NCBI GenBank assembly: GCA_903940125.1
Contig: CAJAJL010000059.1
Coordinates: 122,935 to 164,630, forward strand
Reading direction: 5' to 3'
DNA length: 41,696 bases
Source of the DNA: an uncultured Chlorobiaceae bacterium
Lineage (GTDB): Bacteria > Bacteroidota > Chlorobiia > Chlorobiales > Chlorobiaceae
The translations under genes and the position numbers were made by a program. Each line of letters starts with the position of its first letter. The first letter of the stretch is position 1. Below the pieces are notes generated by a model. It was not told the origin of the DNA, searched no databases, and was given only the letters and a program-made list of their open reading frames with translations. Shown here piece by piece: positions 9,499-17,681 of the stretch.

Positions 9499-10122
9499 TT
9501 ATTCTCCATCCTTTTTAACTGCCTTCACAGCTTCTGCAGCCTTTTTTTCCTTCTCAGCCTGCGCTTTTGCCTGAATTTCGGCCAGCTTGTTACGCTTGGC
9601 TTGTGCTTCAATACGAGAAAGGTTTCCGAAATGATAGAGCATGTTACTGCGATCAAATTCCGAGAAATCACTGACCGGAGTATGCACAAGACACTCCGTC
9701 GGACAGACGGTCGTGCAGATACCGCAAGTCATGCATTTTGCAACATCAATATCAAAAACAGGAACCCAGAACTTTTTCTGCTGGCCGTCAGAAGTTTTTC
9801 CACACAGTGCAAGATCATCGGGCGCAACCTTGATAGTTTCAATGGCTATGCAGGAAATGGGACATGCCCTTTCACACTGACCACATCCGATACAATCCTC
9901 AATGTTGTTGTAAAGACGATAGCGACCGTTTAATGGTGTAGGAATAACCTCGCGTGGATACTGCAGGGTAACAAGACCATCAACCTGACGGAAATAGTCG
10001 ACATCATCAACTCCGGCATCGCCTTTGCGATGAACAGCATTGAAAAAATGCTTCAGGGTGATTCCCATGCCGGTCGCAATAGTGACTGCTCCGGTTTTTA
10101 TATTCCTGAAATACTCACTCAT
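9499..10122 (-). CDS. nuoI: NADH-quinone oxidoreductase-like complex subunit I, 2x[4Fe-4S]
   Basis: Peripheral subunit carrying two [4Fe-4S] clusters that pass electrons to NuoB. Both ferredoxin motifs are complete: CIGCGQCERACP (Cys77, 80, 83, 87) and CMTCGICTTVCP (Cys130, 133, 136, 140). The 207-aa protein ends in a Lys/Ala/Glu-rich charged tail of about 30 residues, probably a helical extension. With nuoEFG absent, NuoI is the most exposed cluster carrier encoded here and therefore a plausible docking site for a soluble donor such as ferredoxin; that role is an inference. Confidence 0.96.
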   Translation of the reverse strand: MSEYFRNIKTGAVTIATGMGITLKHFFNAVHRKGDAGVDDVDYFRQVDGLVTLQYPREVIPTPLNGRYRLYNNIEDCIGCGQCERACPISCIAIETIKVAPDDLALCGKTSDGQQKKFWVPVFDIDVAKCMTCGICTTVCPTECLVHTPVSDFSEFDRSNMLYHFGNLSRIEAQAKRNKLAEIQAKAQAEKEKKAAEAVKAVKKDGE

Positions 10123-10165
10123 AATCTATAGGTCATAACTTTCCTGCATTGACTGTTGAACTCTC

Positions 10166-11284
10166 TTAAGGGACATATATTACCCAGATGGCCGTCAAGA
10201 CAAAGCTGACAAAGGCAAACGGGGTCAGAACTTTCCAGCACAGGTACATCAGCTGGTCCACCCTTAAACGGGGAAGCGTCCAGCGCAACCACATCTGCAC
10301 AAAAATAAAGAAGAACCCTTTCATGATGATCCAGAATACACCCCAGACAGGCCCGTTTGTCCATGCATTGAGGGCAAATGATCCAATATCGGGAAGGGGA
10401 GAATTCCATCCTCCAAGGAAGACTATGGAAATAATGGCGGAAACCATGAACATGCTGCCGTATTCAGCAAGGAAAATAACAGCAAACTTCATACCTGTGT
10501 ATTCGGTGAAATAACCCGCTACAAGCTCTGATTCAGCTTCGGGAATATCGAATGGGGCACGGTTCACTTCTGCCAGAGAAGCAATAAAATAGATAAGAAA
10601 AGGAAGCCAGGCAATCGGTGACTGAAAAAGAAAGAAGTGAGCGAATCCATAAGAGCCGGACTGAAGCATGGTGATCTTCTGCATATCGAGCGTACCGGCC
10701 ATCATTGCACCGCAAAGAAGGGCTATTGCTGCCGGAATTTCATAACTGACGATTTGAGCAACACTTCGGACAGCCCCGTAGAGCGACCACTTGTTGTTTG
10801 AGCCCCAACCGGCGGCGAGAATACCAACAACTTCAATAGCAACAATGCCGATGGCAAAAAACAGACCGACATTGAGACTTGCGCCGATGAAGGCTGAACT
10901 GAAAGGCAACACGGCATAAGCGAGAAATGACCCGACAAATAAAACGCCCGGACCAATAACAAAGAGAAATTTATCAGCTGAAGTGGGAACGATGTCCTCT
11001 TTCTGCAAAAGCTTCAGAATATCGGCAATAGTCTGTAGAATACCCCATTTCCCAACCTCCATAGGGCCAAGACGATCCTGCATGAAGGCTGAAATCTTGC
11101 GCTCACCGTACACACCGTAGGTCAGCGAATAGAGTGCAATAAAAACAAGGGGAATTGCGGCCAGGATAACCAAGCCGAGCGGCAAACCCATTGGATTGAA
11201 TCCGACAAGAGCTTCGGACCATACATTAAGGCTGTTACCCATAAGTAAAGGCATGCTGATGTGCGACAAAGGTGTTAAAATCAT
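10166..11284 (-). CDS. nuoH: NADH-quinone oxidoreductase-like complex subunit H
   Basis: Membrane subunit that forms much of the quinone-binding chamber at the junction with the peripheral arm. The 372-aa, eight-helix protein has the family signatures [15 protein letters not shown] and [18 protein letters not shown], whose acidic residues belong to the proton/quinone linkage. The ATG at 11284 overlaps the nuoD stop by four bases (ATGA), which suggests translational coupling. A later ATG (codon 11) is possible but lacks this support. Confidence 0.96.
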   Translation of the reverse strand: MILTPLSHISMPLLMGNSLNVWSEALVGFNPMGLPLGLVILAAIPLVFIALYSLTYGVYGERKISAFMQDRLGPMEVGKWGILQTIADILKLLQKEDIVPTSADKFLFVIGPGVLFVGSFLAYAVLPFSSAFIGASLNVGLFFAIGIVAIEVVGILAAGWGSNNKWSLYGAVRSVAQIVSYEIPAAIALLCGAMMAGTLDMQKITMLQSGSYGFAHFFLFQSPIAWLPFLIYFIASLAEVNRAPFDIPEAESELVAGYFTEYTGMKFAVIFLAEYGSMFMVSAIISIVFLGGWNSPLPDIGSFALNAWTNGPVWGVFWIIMKGFFFIFVQMWLRWTLPRLRVDQLMYLCWKVLTPFAFVSFVLTAIWVIYVP

Positions 11285-12483
11285 CTGTCAACCTCCCCAA
11301 GAACGATATCGATGCTGCCGATAATGGCTACAAGATCGGGGATCAACTGACCTTTTGAAAGGTCTTTCATCGCTGAAAGATTAACAAAACAGGAAGAACG
11401 TGCTTTGCAGCGAAGAGGTTTGGTGGATTTTCCATCACTCTGGATATAAAAGCCGAGTTCACCACGCGGATTTTCTGCACGACCATAGACTTCACCAGCT
11501 TTTGGACGAACACGTTTTGGAACCGCAGATCTCGGATTGAAGCCTTCAGCAGATGGCATTTTGTCGATACACTGCTCGATAATCTTCAGGCTCTCTTCCA
11601 TTTCAAGGGCACGAACAAGATGGCGTGACAAACAGTCGCCGACATCGGAAGTCTTTCCGTCAGGCACCGGCACTGCAAAATCAAGCTCTGGATAGACTGA
11701 ATAGGGGTCGTTTCGTCTCAAATCCCATTTGACACCGGAACCGCGAAGCATCGGGCCGGACCAGCCATAGTTAATGGCAACATCTGCCGGCATGATGCCG
11801 ATTCCTCTGGTACGTTTGACAAAAATTTCGTTTTCGGTAAGCAGCTTGTAAAGTTCAACAGTTTTCGGTCTGAAATAATCAACAAACTCTTTGACTCTCC
11901 TGTTGAAATCAGAAGGGATATCATAAGCAAGTCCGCCGACCCATATATAGTTATAGAGCATTCGTGCACCGGAAGCCCATTCAAGAAGGCTGAGGATAAT
12001 TTCCCGGTCACGGAAGCAGAAGAGAAAGGGGGTAAAAGCGCCAAGGTCAATTCCATAGGTGCCGATAGCGACAAGATGCGAGGCTATCCTGTTCAGCTCG
12101 GCAACAATAACCCTGATGAATTCGACACGGCGGGGAATTTCGACATCAAGAAGTTTTTCAACTGCTATGGCGTAAGCAAATTCGCTGTTCATACCTGCCA
12201 GATAGTCGAGACGGTCGGTATAAGGCACAACGGCAGGGTAATCAACATTTTCACAACACTTCTCAAAACACCGATGCAAATAGCCGAGATAAGGCACTGC
12301 TTCGGTAATAACCTCACCATCGGTAAGACACTCAAGTTTGAGAACGCCGTGGGTCGAAGGGTGCTGAGGGCCCATGGCGAGCACCATCTGCTCGGTAGCA
12401 AGGTCCTTTTCAAGCACAACGACGTTGTTGCCTTTTCGGGTAACCCTGACTGAACCCATTCCAGCTCTATCTAATTCCTGCAT
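11281..12483 (-). CDS. nuoD: NADH-quinone oxidoreductase-like complex subunit D (49-kDa type)
   Basis: Peripheral-arm subunit that shapes the quinone site and is evolutionarily related to the [NiFe] hydrogenase large subunit. Conserved [22 protein letters not shown] and the C-terminal [13 protein letters not shown] are present. I choose ATG 12483 ([12 protein letters not shown], 400 aa) because the 36 codons upstream in the frame overlap nuoC and do not look like NuoD. It is separate from nuoC, unlike the fused nuoCD of enteric bacteria. It overlaps nuoH by four bases. Confidence 0.95.
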   Translation of the reverse strand: MQELDRAGMGSVRVTRKGNNVVVLEKDLATEQMVLAMGPQHPSTHGVLKLECLTDGEVITEAVPYLGYLHRCFEKCCENVDYPAVVPYTDRLDYLAGMNSEFAYAIAVEKLLDVEIPRRVEFIRVIVAELNRIASHLVAIGTYGIDLGAFTPFLFCFRDREIILSLLEWASGARMLYNYIWVGGLAYDIPSDFNRRVKEFVDYFRPKTVELYKLLTENEIFVKRTRGIGIMPADVAINYGWSGPMLRGSGVKWDLRRNDPYSVYPELDFAVPVPDGKTSDVGDCLSRHLVRALEMEESLKIIEQCIDKMPSAEGFNPRSAVPKRVRPKAGEVYGRAENPRGELGFYIQSDGKSTKPLRCKARSSCFVNLSAMKDLSKGQLIPDLVAIIGSIDIVLGEVDR

Positions 12484-12514
12484 ACGTGTGCTGCTTTGAC
12501 TATTGAAAACACTG

Positions 12515-13033
12515 TTAGTAGGGTACCTTGATTCCGTGATAGCTCTCCTGAACCTTATAGTCCTTAAGGAGAGGATAACCTTCCCAGTCATCAGGACAGA
12601 GTATTCTTCTCATATCCGGATGTCCGGTAAAGAGCATGCCGAACATATCGTAGGCTTCCCTTTCATGCCAATTTGCCGTATGCCATACACAGGCAACGCT
12701 TGGGATAGATCCCCCCTGGCGTGCACACTTGACCTTGACCGCAATCTTATGGTGGCATTGTCCGAGGGATTCGATATTACAGACAATACCCACCTTATCC
12801 TCTGCCTGATAATCAACACCAGAAAGGCAGGCCATATAATTGAACTGGAGCTTTGCATGATCGCGCATAAAAAGTGCAATCTCAGGCCATAATGCTGTGT
12901 CGACAACCTCGAAAAACGGCATGGTTTCGTTAGCATCAAAAGCCGAGATGGCTTCGCCAAATTTATCGTGTATAATCACATAAGCGGCAGCACTCTGCTG
13001 TATTGACTGCGATAAAACCTTTCCTTCTTCCAT
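12515..13033 (-). CDS. nuoC: NADH-quinone oxidoreductase-like complex subunit C (30-kDa type)
   Basis: Structural subunit of the peripheral arm, 172 aa, without cofactors of its own. The family signature around [20 protein letters not shown] and the C-terminal [12 protein letters not shown] are clear. It lies between nuoB (24 bases upstream) and nuoD (31 bases downstream). Confidence 0.95.
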   Translation of the reverse strand: MEEGKVLSQSIQQSAAAYVIIHDKFGEAISAFDANETMPFFEVVDTALWPEIALFMRDHAKLQFNYMACLSGVDYQAEDKVGIVCNIESLGQCHHKIAVKVKCARQGGSIPSVACVWHTANWHEREAYDMFGMLFTGHPDMRRILCPDDWEGYPLLKDYKVQESYHGIKVPY

Positions 13034-13057
13034 CTCTAAGTATGCCTGTTTATATAA

Positions 13058-13627
13058 TTATGCAGTGGCAGCTTTACGCTCCTGCTCAATAACAAACTGA
13101 GGATCGACACTTTTTTCAGCAAGTTTCTTCAGTGCATCCGCTCTTGAAATACCGATCTGCTCCATACGAATCAGCTCCTGGACCTTCATGAGACCACCGA
13201 TCAGAGATTCGGGTCTTGGCGGACAACCAGGGACGTAAACATCTACAGGAATAACTCGATCAACTCCCTTGAGTACATGGTATCCATGCTCCCAGTAGGG
13301 GCCTCCACAGTTGGAACAGCTGCCCATTGAGAGAACATAACGGGGTTCGGGCATCTGCTCGTAGAGACGGATGACCCGTTCGGCCATTTTCATGGTAACG
13401 GTACCGGCCACAATCATAAGGTCGGACTGACGGGGAGAGGAGCGGGGAAAAATACCGAAGCGTTCGAGATCGTAGTTAGAAGCATTTGTGGCCATCATTT
13501 CGATAGCACAGCAGGCAAGACCAAACCCCATTGGCCAGAGTGATGATAAACGGGCCCAGTTCAGAACATTGTCAACCGATGTTACCAGTACATTATGCTT
13601 TGTTATTCCGGCATCAAGTAAACCCAT
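13058..13627 (-). CDS. nuoB: NADH-quinone oxidoreductase-like complex subunit B, cluster N2
   Basis: Carries the last [4Fe-4S] cluster (N2), which hands electrons to quinone. The ligands are all visible: adjacent Cys39-Cys40 in [10 protein letters not shown], then cysteines in [10 protein letters not shown] and in VPGCPPRPE. The 189-aa length is normal. It follows nuoA by 27 bases. Confidence 0.96.
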   Translation of the reverse strand: MGLLDAGITKHNVLVTSVDNVLNWARLSSLWPMGFGLACCAIEMMATNASNYDLERFGIFPRSSPRQSDLMIVAGTVTMKMAERVIRLYEQMPEPRYVLSMGSCSNCGGPYWEHGYHVLKGVDRVIPVDVYVPGCPPRPESLIGGLMKVQELIRMEQIGISRADALKKLAEKSVDPQFVIEQERKAATA

Positions 13628-13654
13628 AACGAAATAAAATATGGTGAATAGTAT

Positions 13655-14086
13655 TTAACCCCTCTGGGCGGCTGATTTTCCTGAAGGCATTTCAGGCATT
13701 GTCGGAATATTGGGAGTTGGCCTTACCCAATCCAAATCACCTTTAACCCAGGCATAAGCAAGACCGAGCACCAGAATACCAGCAAAAACAAGAGCCTCTA
13801 CAAGAGCGAACACTCCAAGATGCTTGAACACGGTTGCCCATGGATAGAGAAAAACAACCTCAACGTCAAAAATAATAAAGATAAGAGCGACGACATAAAA
13901 CCTGATATTGAACTTCACCCAAGCACTACCGACGGCTTCTTCGCCGCATTCGTAGGTTGAGTTTTTTGCAGGGTTAGGTCTTTGTGGACGTAATAGACGA
14001 GCGGTGAGGTAACCTCCGGCAACGAAAACAATACCGAGGGCAAGGAAAGCGAAAACATTTCCAAAATTACTCAGGGTCTGATCCAT
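13655..14086 (-). CDS. nuoA: NADH-quinone oxidoreductase-like complex subunit A
   Basis: First gene of the complex I operon, a 143-aa membrane subunit with three helices. The loop [20 protein letters not shown] and the following [14 protein letters not shown] segment are hallmarks of NuoA. The ATG at 14086 begins [15 protein letters not shown] strong promoter lies about 160 bases upstream, leaving a long untranslated leader. Confidence 0.96.
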   Translation of the reverse strand: MDQTLSNFGNVFAFLALGIVFVAGGYLTARLLRPQRPNPAKNSTYECGEEAVGSAWVKFNIRFYVVALIFIIFDVEVVFLYPWATVFKHLGVFALVEALVFAGILVLGLAYAWVKGDLDWVRPTPNIPTMPEMPSGKSAAQRG

Positions 14087-14248
14087 ATAGTGCCAATTTG
14101 AGTTAATCCCTTTCCTGACAATAAGAGAAAATTTTCAATCCTGTATCGATCTTCAATGCAGGTGCGCAAATATAAAAAAAAATTCCGTTGGGCACAGAAA
14201 AAAACAAGCTTTTTTATCAACCATAGCTCTATTTTTTTTACTGTTTGC

Positions 14249-14277
14249 ATTGTATCCCAAAATAGAGACTGTTTCAA
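14249..14277 (-). promoter_or_regulatory. Sigma70-type promoter of the nuo operon
   Basis: On the minus strand TTGAAA (14272-14277) and TACAAT (14249-14254) are separated by 17 bases, a near-consensus housekeeping promoter. Transcription would start near 14242, giving a leader of about 155 bases before nuoA. The leader contains several long A and T tracts and no clear riboswitch or GC-rich hairpin. Confidence 0.6.
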
Positions 14278-14301
14278 GAAAAACGTAATTTTGTCAGGCT
14301 C

Positions 14302-14553
14302 TCACTGGTTATTGCTATAAAATTTTGTGCTGATATGCATAAAACCCTTTAATAATAAATAAGCAGCAAGCAGCACGATAAGCAGAATGAACCCTTGCGC
14401 AACCGGCCATGAGCCTGTCAGAGTAAATAATACCGGACCGAGAATGGCTATAAAAATCATCCATAGGATTGGAGCCCATGCAAGACCGAGCATAATGGGC
14501 AGACCGGTTTTCATAAACTTTTTTTTGGTATCCGAATCTTTGAAACGCTTCAT
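14302..14553 (-). CDS. Small membrane protein, function unknown
   Basis: An 83-aa protein with a basic, hydrophilic N terminus (MKRFKDSDTKKKFMK) followed by two hydrophobic segments, roughly residues 18-45 and 52-72. I do not recognise a family. The start lies six bases after the TPR gene stop, so it is probably the last gene of a four-gene transcript with the PAP2-like protein, ferrochelatase and the TPR protein. It ends just before the nuo promoter. Size and context argue for a real gene. Confidence 0.7.
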   Translation of the reverse strand: MKRFKDSDTKKKFMKTGLPIMLGLAWAPILWMIFIAILGPVLFTLTGSWPVAQGFILLIVLLAAYLLLKGFMHISTKFYSNNQ

Positions 14554-14559
14554 AGTAGT

Positions 14560-15183
14560 CTAAAAAAAGAGGCTTCCGATTTGCTCAGCCAACGCGGCAT
14601 CAAGGTTTTTTAAGAGTTCATACTCCCTTTTCAACCCTTTCATATCTCCTCGCGAAAGATAGTACATGGCCATCTTAGAGTGAGGTTCAGGGTTGTCGGG
14701 TTCAAGATCGAGTGCTTTTTCAAATGCTTCCTTTGCCTTGTCTACTTCGCCCAGATCAAGATAGGCATCACCCAGAACACAGTATATACCGGTATGTTCC
14801 GGGTCGATTTCGAGACCCTTTTTCAGGGTTTTCAGAGCCATTTCCTCCTTGCCAAGCGTAAACTGCACAAAACCAAGGTGCCTGTAAGCCTGCATGCAAC
14901 CGGGGTCAAGTATGATGGTTTTCAATAAATCGCAACCGGCTTTGCGGTAGTTGCTCAAAGACAGATTCGTTACCCCCCGCGCATAGAGGGCTGCCGAGTC
15001 GCGACGTCTGAGACTGATACTCCGATCAAGCAGTTCAAGTGCCTCCAGGTTCATCTGCTGGTCAATATAGATTAAAGCCAGTTCATAGAGTTTGACGGGA
15101 TTGTCGGGGTCATGCTGAAGGGTAGCCTCCAGTTGTTCTCTCTGTATGTGCTCTTCGGCATTCAATGGTGACAAGGGTGACAT
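14560..15183 (-). CDS. Tetratricopeptide repeat protein
   Basis: A 207-aa protein made mostly of TPR units. Repeats with the typical A/G/Y/F/P spacing can be read from about residue 28 to 185, for example AYRHLGFVQFTLGKEEMALK and YCVLGDAYLDLGEVDKAKEA. There is no signal peptide or membrane segment, so it is likely cytoplasmic and mediates protein contacts. It begins three bases after the hemH stop. A link to haem synthesis or assembly of neighbouring complexes is suggested only by position. Confidence 0.88.
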   Translation of the reverse strand: MSPLSPLNAEEHIQREQLEATLQHDPDNPVKLYELALIYIDQQMNLEALELLDRSISLRRRDSAALYARGVTNLSLSNYRKAGCDLLKTIILDPGCMQAYRHLGFVQFTLGKEEMALKTLKKGLEIDPEHTGIYCVLGDAYLDLGEVDKAKEAFEKALDLEPDNPEPHSKMAMYYLSRGDMKGLKREYELLKNLDAALAEQIGSLFF

Positions 15184-15186
15184 ATG

Positions 15187-16251
15187 TTACAGTTTATGAT
15201 CAAGAGTTTCGAAGGCATTCTGGAGATCACGAAGTGCCTGAAGCTCTTCAAGCACCTTGTCAGCAAGCCATTGACCGAATGCAGGAGTGTCGTTAATACA
15301 TCGGACATACTGGGAGAGAGGAAATCCCGAAGCTTCAAGCTTTTTGCAGGCATCATATTCGGTTTCGCTGTTATCGGCGAAAAAACCGTAGGGAAACATG
15401 ACGACACCTTCATATCCCTCGTGCTTGAACTCCATAAGTGCTTTTTCAATAGTGTCCGTCATCCACTCCCCTCCTGTGGAATGATTCATGCAGCCCTGGC
15501 GTACATCACTGAATATATTCCGTGGGTCAGCCATGATTTTGCGTTTCAACACATCGAAAAATGCAATGGTCTCTTCAAGTCCGGTAAAGACTTTCGGAGG
15601 GTTTCCTTTTCGATCTTTGACCAGTGTACCATGAATGACCAGCACAAGGCCTATTTTGCCTTTTTCCGGACTGAGCATTGACGGCGATACCTGTCCGAAA
15701 AGATAGTCAATGTAGATGCGATGAAGACGATCGTCTTTCCAGAGTTTGCTTAACACCTTTACTTTGGCAAAAACAGAGTCACCATAGACATCGATAACCA
15801 TCTGGCAAGCTACACCGCAGGAAAAAGAGGATTCAACAGGAATCATCGGCACTACAACAATCCCGTCATAATCATGCTGCAGCTCCTGAAGCATATCGTC
15901 CAGATAAGGCGGCACGAAATAATAGGCATCGATTACCTTGACATCAGCATGAGAAAGAAACGGACTCCCGCTTTCAGCAATATAAGCTGACAGCCTCTTT
16001 GTCTGGGAGCGATTGATTGCAAGAAGTGATGAATTGTATCGATTGAGCTTCCAATTGATATAGTGCTTTGTGGAACGATAATCAGCAATAAAATAGATCA
16101 TTGCTGTCGGAATTTTTACAATCTGACGGGTTACGACCTTGAGAATTCTTCGAGAGCTCGGCCACAGGTTTCTTACTGTAAGCTTTTCAACTTCTCCGTA
16201 GGTTGTGACAATTACAGCATATTTTTTCCTGATCACAATCCTGTCCACCAT
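15187..16251 (-). CDS. hemH: Ferrochelatase
   Basis: Inserts Fe2+ into protoporphyrin IX, the last step of protohaem synthesis. The 354-aa protein is divergent but keeps the two key family positions: the metal-site histidine in LVIHGT (about residue 209) and the glutamate in FADNSETEYDA (about residue 293), which matches the family's D-H-x-E-T-x-Y-E motif in altered form. The start overlaps the end of the upstream PAP2-like gene by 19 bases, and the TPR gene follows after three bases. Because the sequence is divergent, a chelatase for another tetrapyrrole cannot be fully excluded. Confidence 0.83.
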   Translation of the reverse strand: MVDRIVIRKKYAVIVTTYGEVEKLTVRNLWPSSRRILKVVTRQIVKIPTAMIYFIADYRSTKHYINWKLNRYNSSLLAINRSQTKRLSAYIAESGSPFLSHADVKVIDAYYFVPPYLDDMLQELQHDYDGIVVVPMIPVESSFSCGVACQMVIDVYGDSVFAKVKVLSKLWKDDRLHRIYIDYLFGQVSPSMLSPEKGKIGLVLVIHGTLVKDRKGNPPKVFTGLEETIAFFDVLKRKIMADPRNIFSDVRQGCMNHSTGGEWMTDTIEKALMEFKHEGYEGVVMFPYGFFADNSETEYDACKKLEASGFPLSQYVRCINDTPAFGQWLADKVLEELQALRDLQNAFETLDHKL

Positions 16252-16826
16252 TTTAACTCGGAATACATCACGCCAAAACCAACGACTCCCCCTACAAGGG
16301 TTTGCATGAGGTTATGTGCTTTCAGATAAATTCGTGACCACATGAGCAACGGTACAAACAGCAGCAGACATAAGGCAACTGAACCAAACTGGATAAAAAG
16401 CAACGCAACGGATGAAGAGAACGTGAAGAGATGAATGCTGATCTTCCACTGAAGGGTGATCAGAAGAATAAAAATCATATTGACGGAATTGAAAAAAAGA
16501 ATACCGGTCAACAGTTTCGGGGGATGAAGATGCTTCATAAACTCGTAACCAAGTGCATTGACAGCAACAAGTACCAGCAGTGGAAAAAATCGCTGTTCGC
16601 GGGAAGAAATATTGAAATCAGTAATTCTCCCTATTTTTTTCAGGCCGGAAATCAGAAATATGGGGGCAAGAGTGCTGGAAAAAAAAAGGACCATCAGGTA
16701 AGACATACTGTTCACATCACTACCGTACCCCTGCATCACGATTGCATAATAAGCAAGCGGTGCTACCACAACCGGACTGATGACCCATGAAATAAAGTCT
16801 GCAAAACGGTGTAGGTCAAACTGCAT
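16233..16826 (-). CDS. PAP2-superfamily-like membrane protein, divergent
   Basis: A 197-aa protein with about six transmembrane helices, starting at MQFDLHRFADF (ATG 16826); an upstream in-frame ATG at 16916 would add an unlikely 30-residue extension. The order of short motifs recalls type 2 phosphatidic acid phosphatases: SSREQRFFP, then KISIHLFTFSSS with a histidine in the PSGH position, then SRIYLKAHNLMQT in place of SRx5Hx3D. Both histidines are kept, but the PSG residues and the final aspartate are changed. A lipid phosphatase or a binding protein is possible; activity cannot be read from the sequence. The 3' end overlaps hemH by 19 bases. Confidence 0.7.
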   Translation of the reverse strand: MQFDLHRFADFISWVISPVVVAPLAYYAIVMQGYGSDVNSMSYLMVLFFSSTLAPIFLISGLKKIGRITDFNISSREQRFFPLLVLVAVNALGYEFMKHLHPPKLLTGILFFNSVNMIFILLITLQWKISIHLFTFSSSVALLFIQFGSVALCLLLFVPLLMWSRIYLKAHNLMQTLVGGVVGFGVMYSELKWWTGL

Positions 16827-16894
16827 GGGCTTAAGACGATAAACAAAAATGAAGATTTTAGCGTAATACACTGAAAAAGTATCTCGAAATATAG

Positions 16895-16923
16895 TTTTTA
16901 TTAAAATTAAAACCACGTATATT
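16895..16923 (+). promoter_or_regulatory. Possible promoter of the tRNA-Leu pair
   Basis: TATATT at 16918-16923 lies 14 bases before the first tRNA, with TTTTTA 17 bases upstream in the -35 position. The -10 is good and the -35 poor. It could also serve the HIT and methyltransferase genes downstream. Confidence 0.35.
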
Positions 16924-16936
16924 CTTGTTCTGTAAT

Positions 16937-17018
16937 GCGAGAGTGGTGAAATTGGTATACACGCTAGTCTTAGGAACTAGTGCCGTGAGGCGTGAGGGTT
17001 CGAGTCCCTTCTCTCGCA
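16937..17018 (+). tRNA. tRNA-Leu (anticodon UAG)
   Basis: Full class II cloverleaf: acceptor GCGAGAG/CTCTCGC, anticodon stem CTAGT/ACTAG with loop CTTAGGA, anticodon TAG at 16971-16973, a long variable arm and T-arm GGGTTCGAGTCCC. The discriminator is A and the next bases are CGC, so the CCA end is not encoded. It is the first of two tandem leucine tRNAs. Confidence 0.95.
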
Positions 17019-17033
17019 CGCCTCTTACTGAAT

Positions 17034-17118
17034 GCCAAAGTGGCGGAACTGGTAGACGCGCTGGACTCAAAATCCAGTGAGTGAATAACTCGTGTGGGTT
17101 CGATTCCCATCTTTGGTA
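17034..17118 (+). tRNA. tRNA-Leu (anticodon CAA)
   Basis: Class II tRNA with acceptor GCCAAAG/CTTTGGT (one G-U pair), anticodon stem CTGGA/TCCAG with loop CTCAAAA, anticodon CAA at 17068-17070, and an extended variable arm. Here CCA is encoded at 17119-17121, unlike the upstream tRNA. It starts 15 bases after the first tRNA-Leu and 31 bases before the HIT protein start, so one transcript probably carries all of them. Confidence 0.95.
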
Positions 17119-17149
17119 CCAAAATAAATGCAATCAGGACACTATCTCC

Positions 17150-17665
17150 ATGCATAGAATGTACTCACCATGGCGTGAAGTGTACATGCAGTCTTTTAAG
17201 GATGAAAAGCCTGCCGGTGAGGCTGGGAAATCAGTTTTTGCCGATCTTCCACCTGAAGAGGATGAGAAGCGTTTTGTCCTCTACAGGGGGAAAACATGCT
17301 TTATCATCATGAACCTTTACCCCTACAACTGCGGACACCTTATGGTGATTCCCTATCTGCAGACTCCTGACTTCTCTGATCTCGACCAGCAGACGAAACT
17401 TGAGATCATGGAGCTTACAGACCTCGCTATCAAGGCACTGAAACTTACCCTGAGACCACAGGGATTCAATGTCGGGGCAAATCTCGGCAGGGTTGCCGGC
17501 GGAAGCGTTGATACCCATATTCATTTCCATATCGTTCCACGCTGGGAAGGCGATACGAATTTTATGCCGGTATTAGCTGATGCCAAAGTTCTCAGCAATG
17601 ATATGAACTCCACCTATAAAAACCTGAAAAAGGCGTTCACTGACCTTACACAGGGAGAAGAGTAA
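17150..17665 (+). CDS. HIT-family hydrolase
   Basis: Histidine triad protein of 171 aa, a nucleotide hydrolase or transferase of the Ap4A phosphorylase-like branch. The triad HIHFHIVP (His123, His125, His127) is complete, and the N terminus MYSPWREVYM matches the W-P-W-R start of this branch. I place the start at ATG 17150, with AGGA about 12 bases upstream; an ATG three codons later is also possible. An apparent extension further upstream would run into the tRNA-Leu gene. The methyltransferase follows after 16 bases. Confidence 0.9.
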   Translation: MHRMYSPWREVYMQSFKDEKPAGEAGKSVFADLPPEEDEKRFVLYRGKTCFIIMNLYPYNCGHLMVIPYLQTPDFSDLDQQTKLEIMELTDLAIKALKLTLRPQGFNVGANLGRVAGGSVDTHIHFHIVPRWEGDTNFMPVLADAKVLSNDMNSTYKNLKKAFTDLTQGEE

Positions 17666-17681
17666 CACTCTCTACGGCGGA

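Noticed and set aside
10119-10409. Frame of 96 codons inside nuoH
   Set aside because: It lies entirely within the well-supported nuoH frame and its cysteines do not match any known motif.
14071-14277. 68-codon minus-strand frame in front of nuoA
   Set aside because: It overlaps the nuoA start, its codons come from A and T tracts, and it begins inside the promoter region; it looks like leader sequence.
16827-16916. 30-residue N-terminal extension of the PAP2-like protein
   Set aside because: The extension has no counterpart in the family style and runs through the probable promoter region of the tRNA-Leu genes; MQFDL at 16826 is a better start.
17081-17149. Upstream start of the HIT protein frame
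   Set aside because: The extra 23 codons lie partly inside tRNA-Leu(CAA), so they are not translated as protein.
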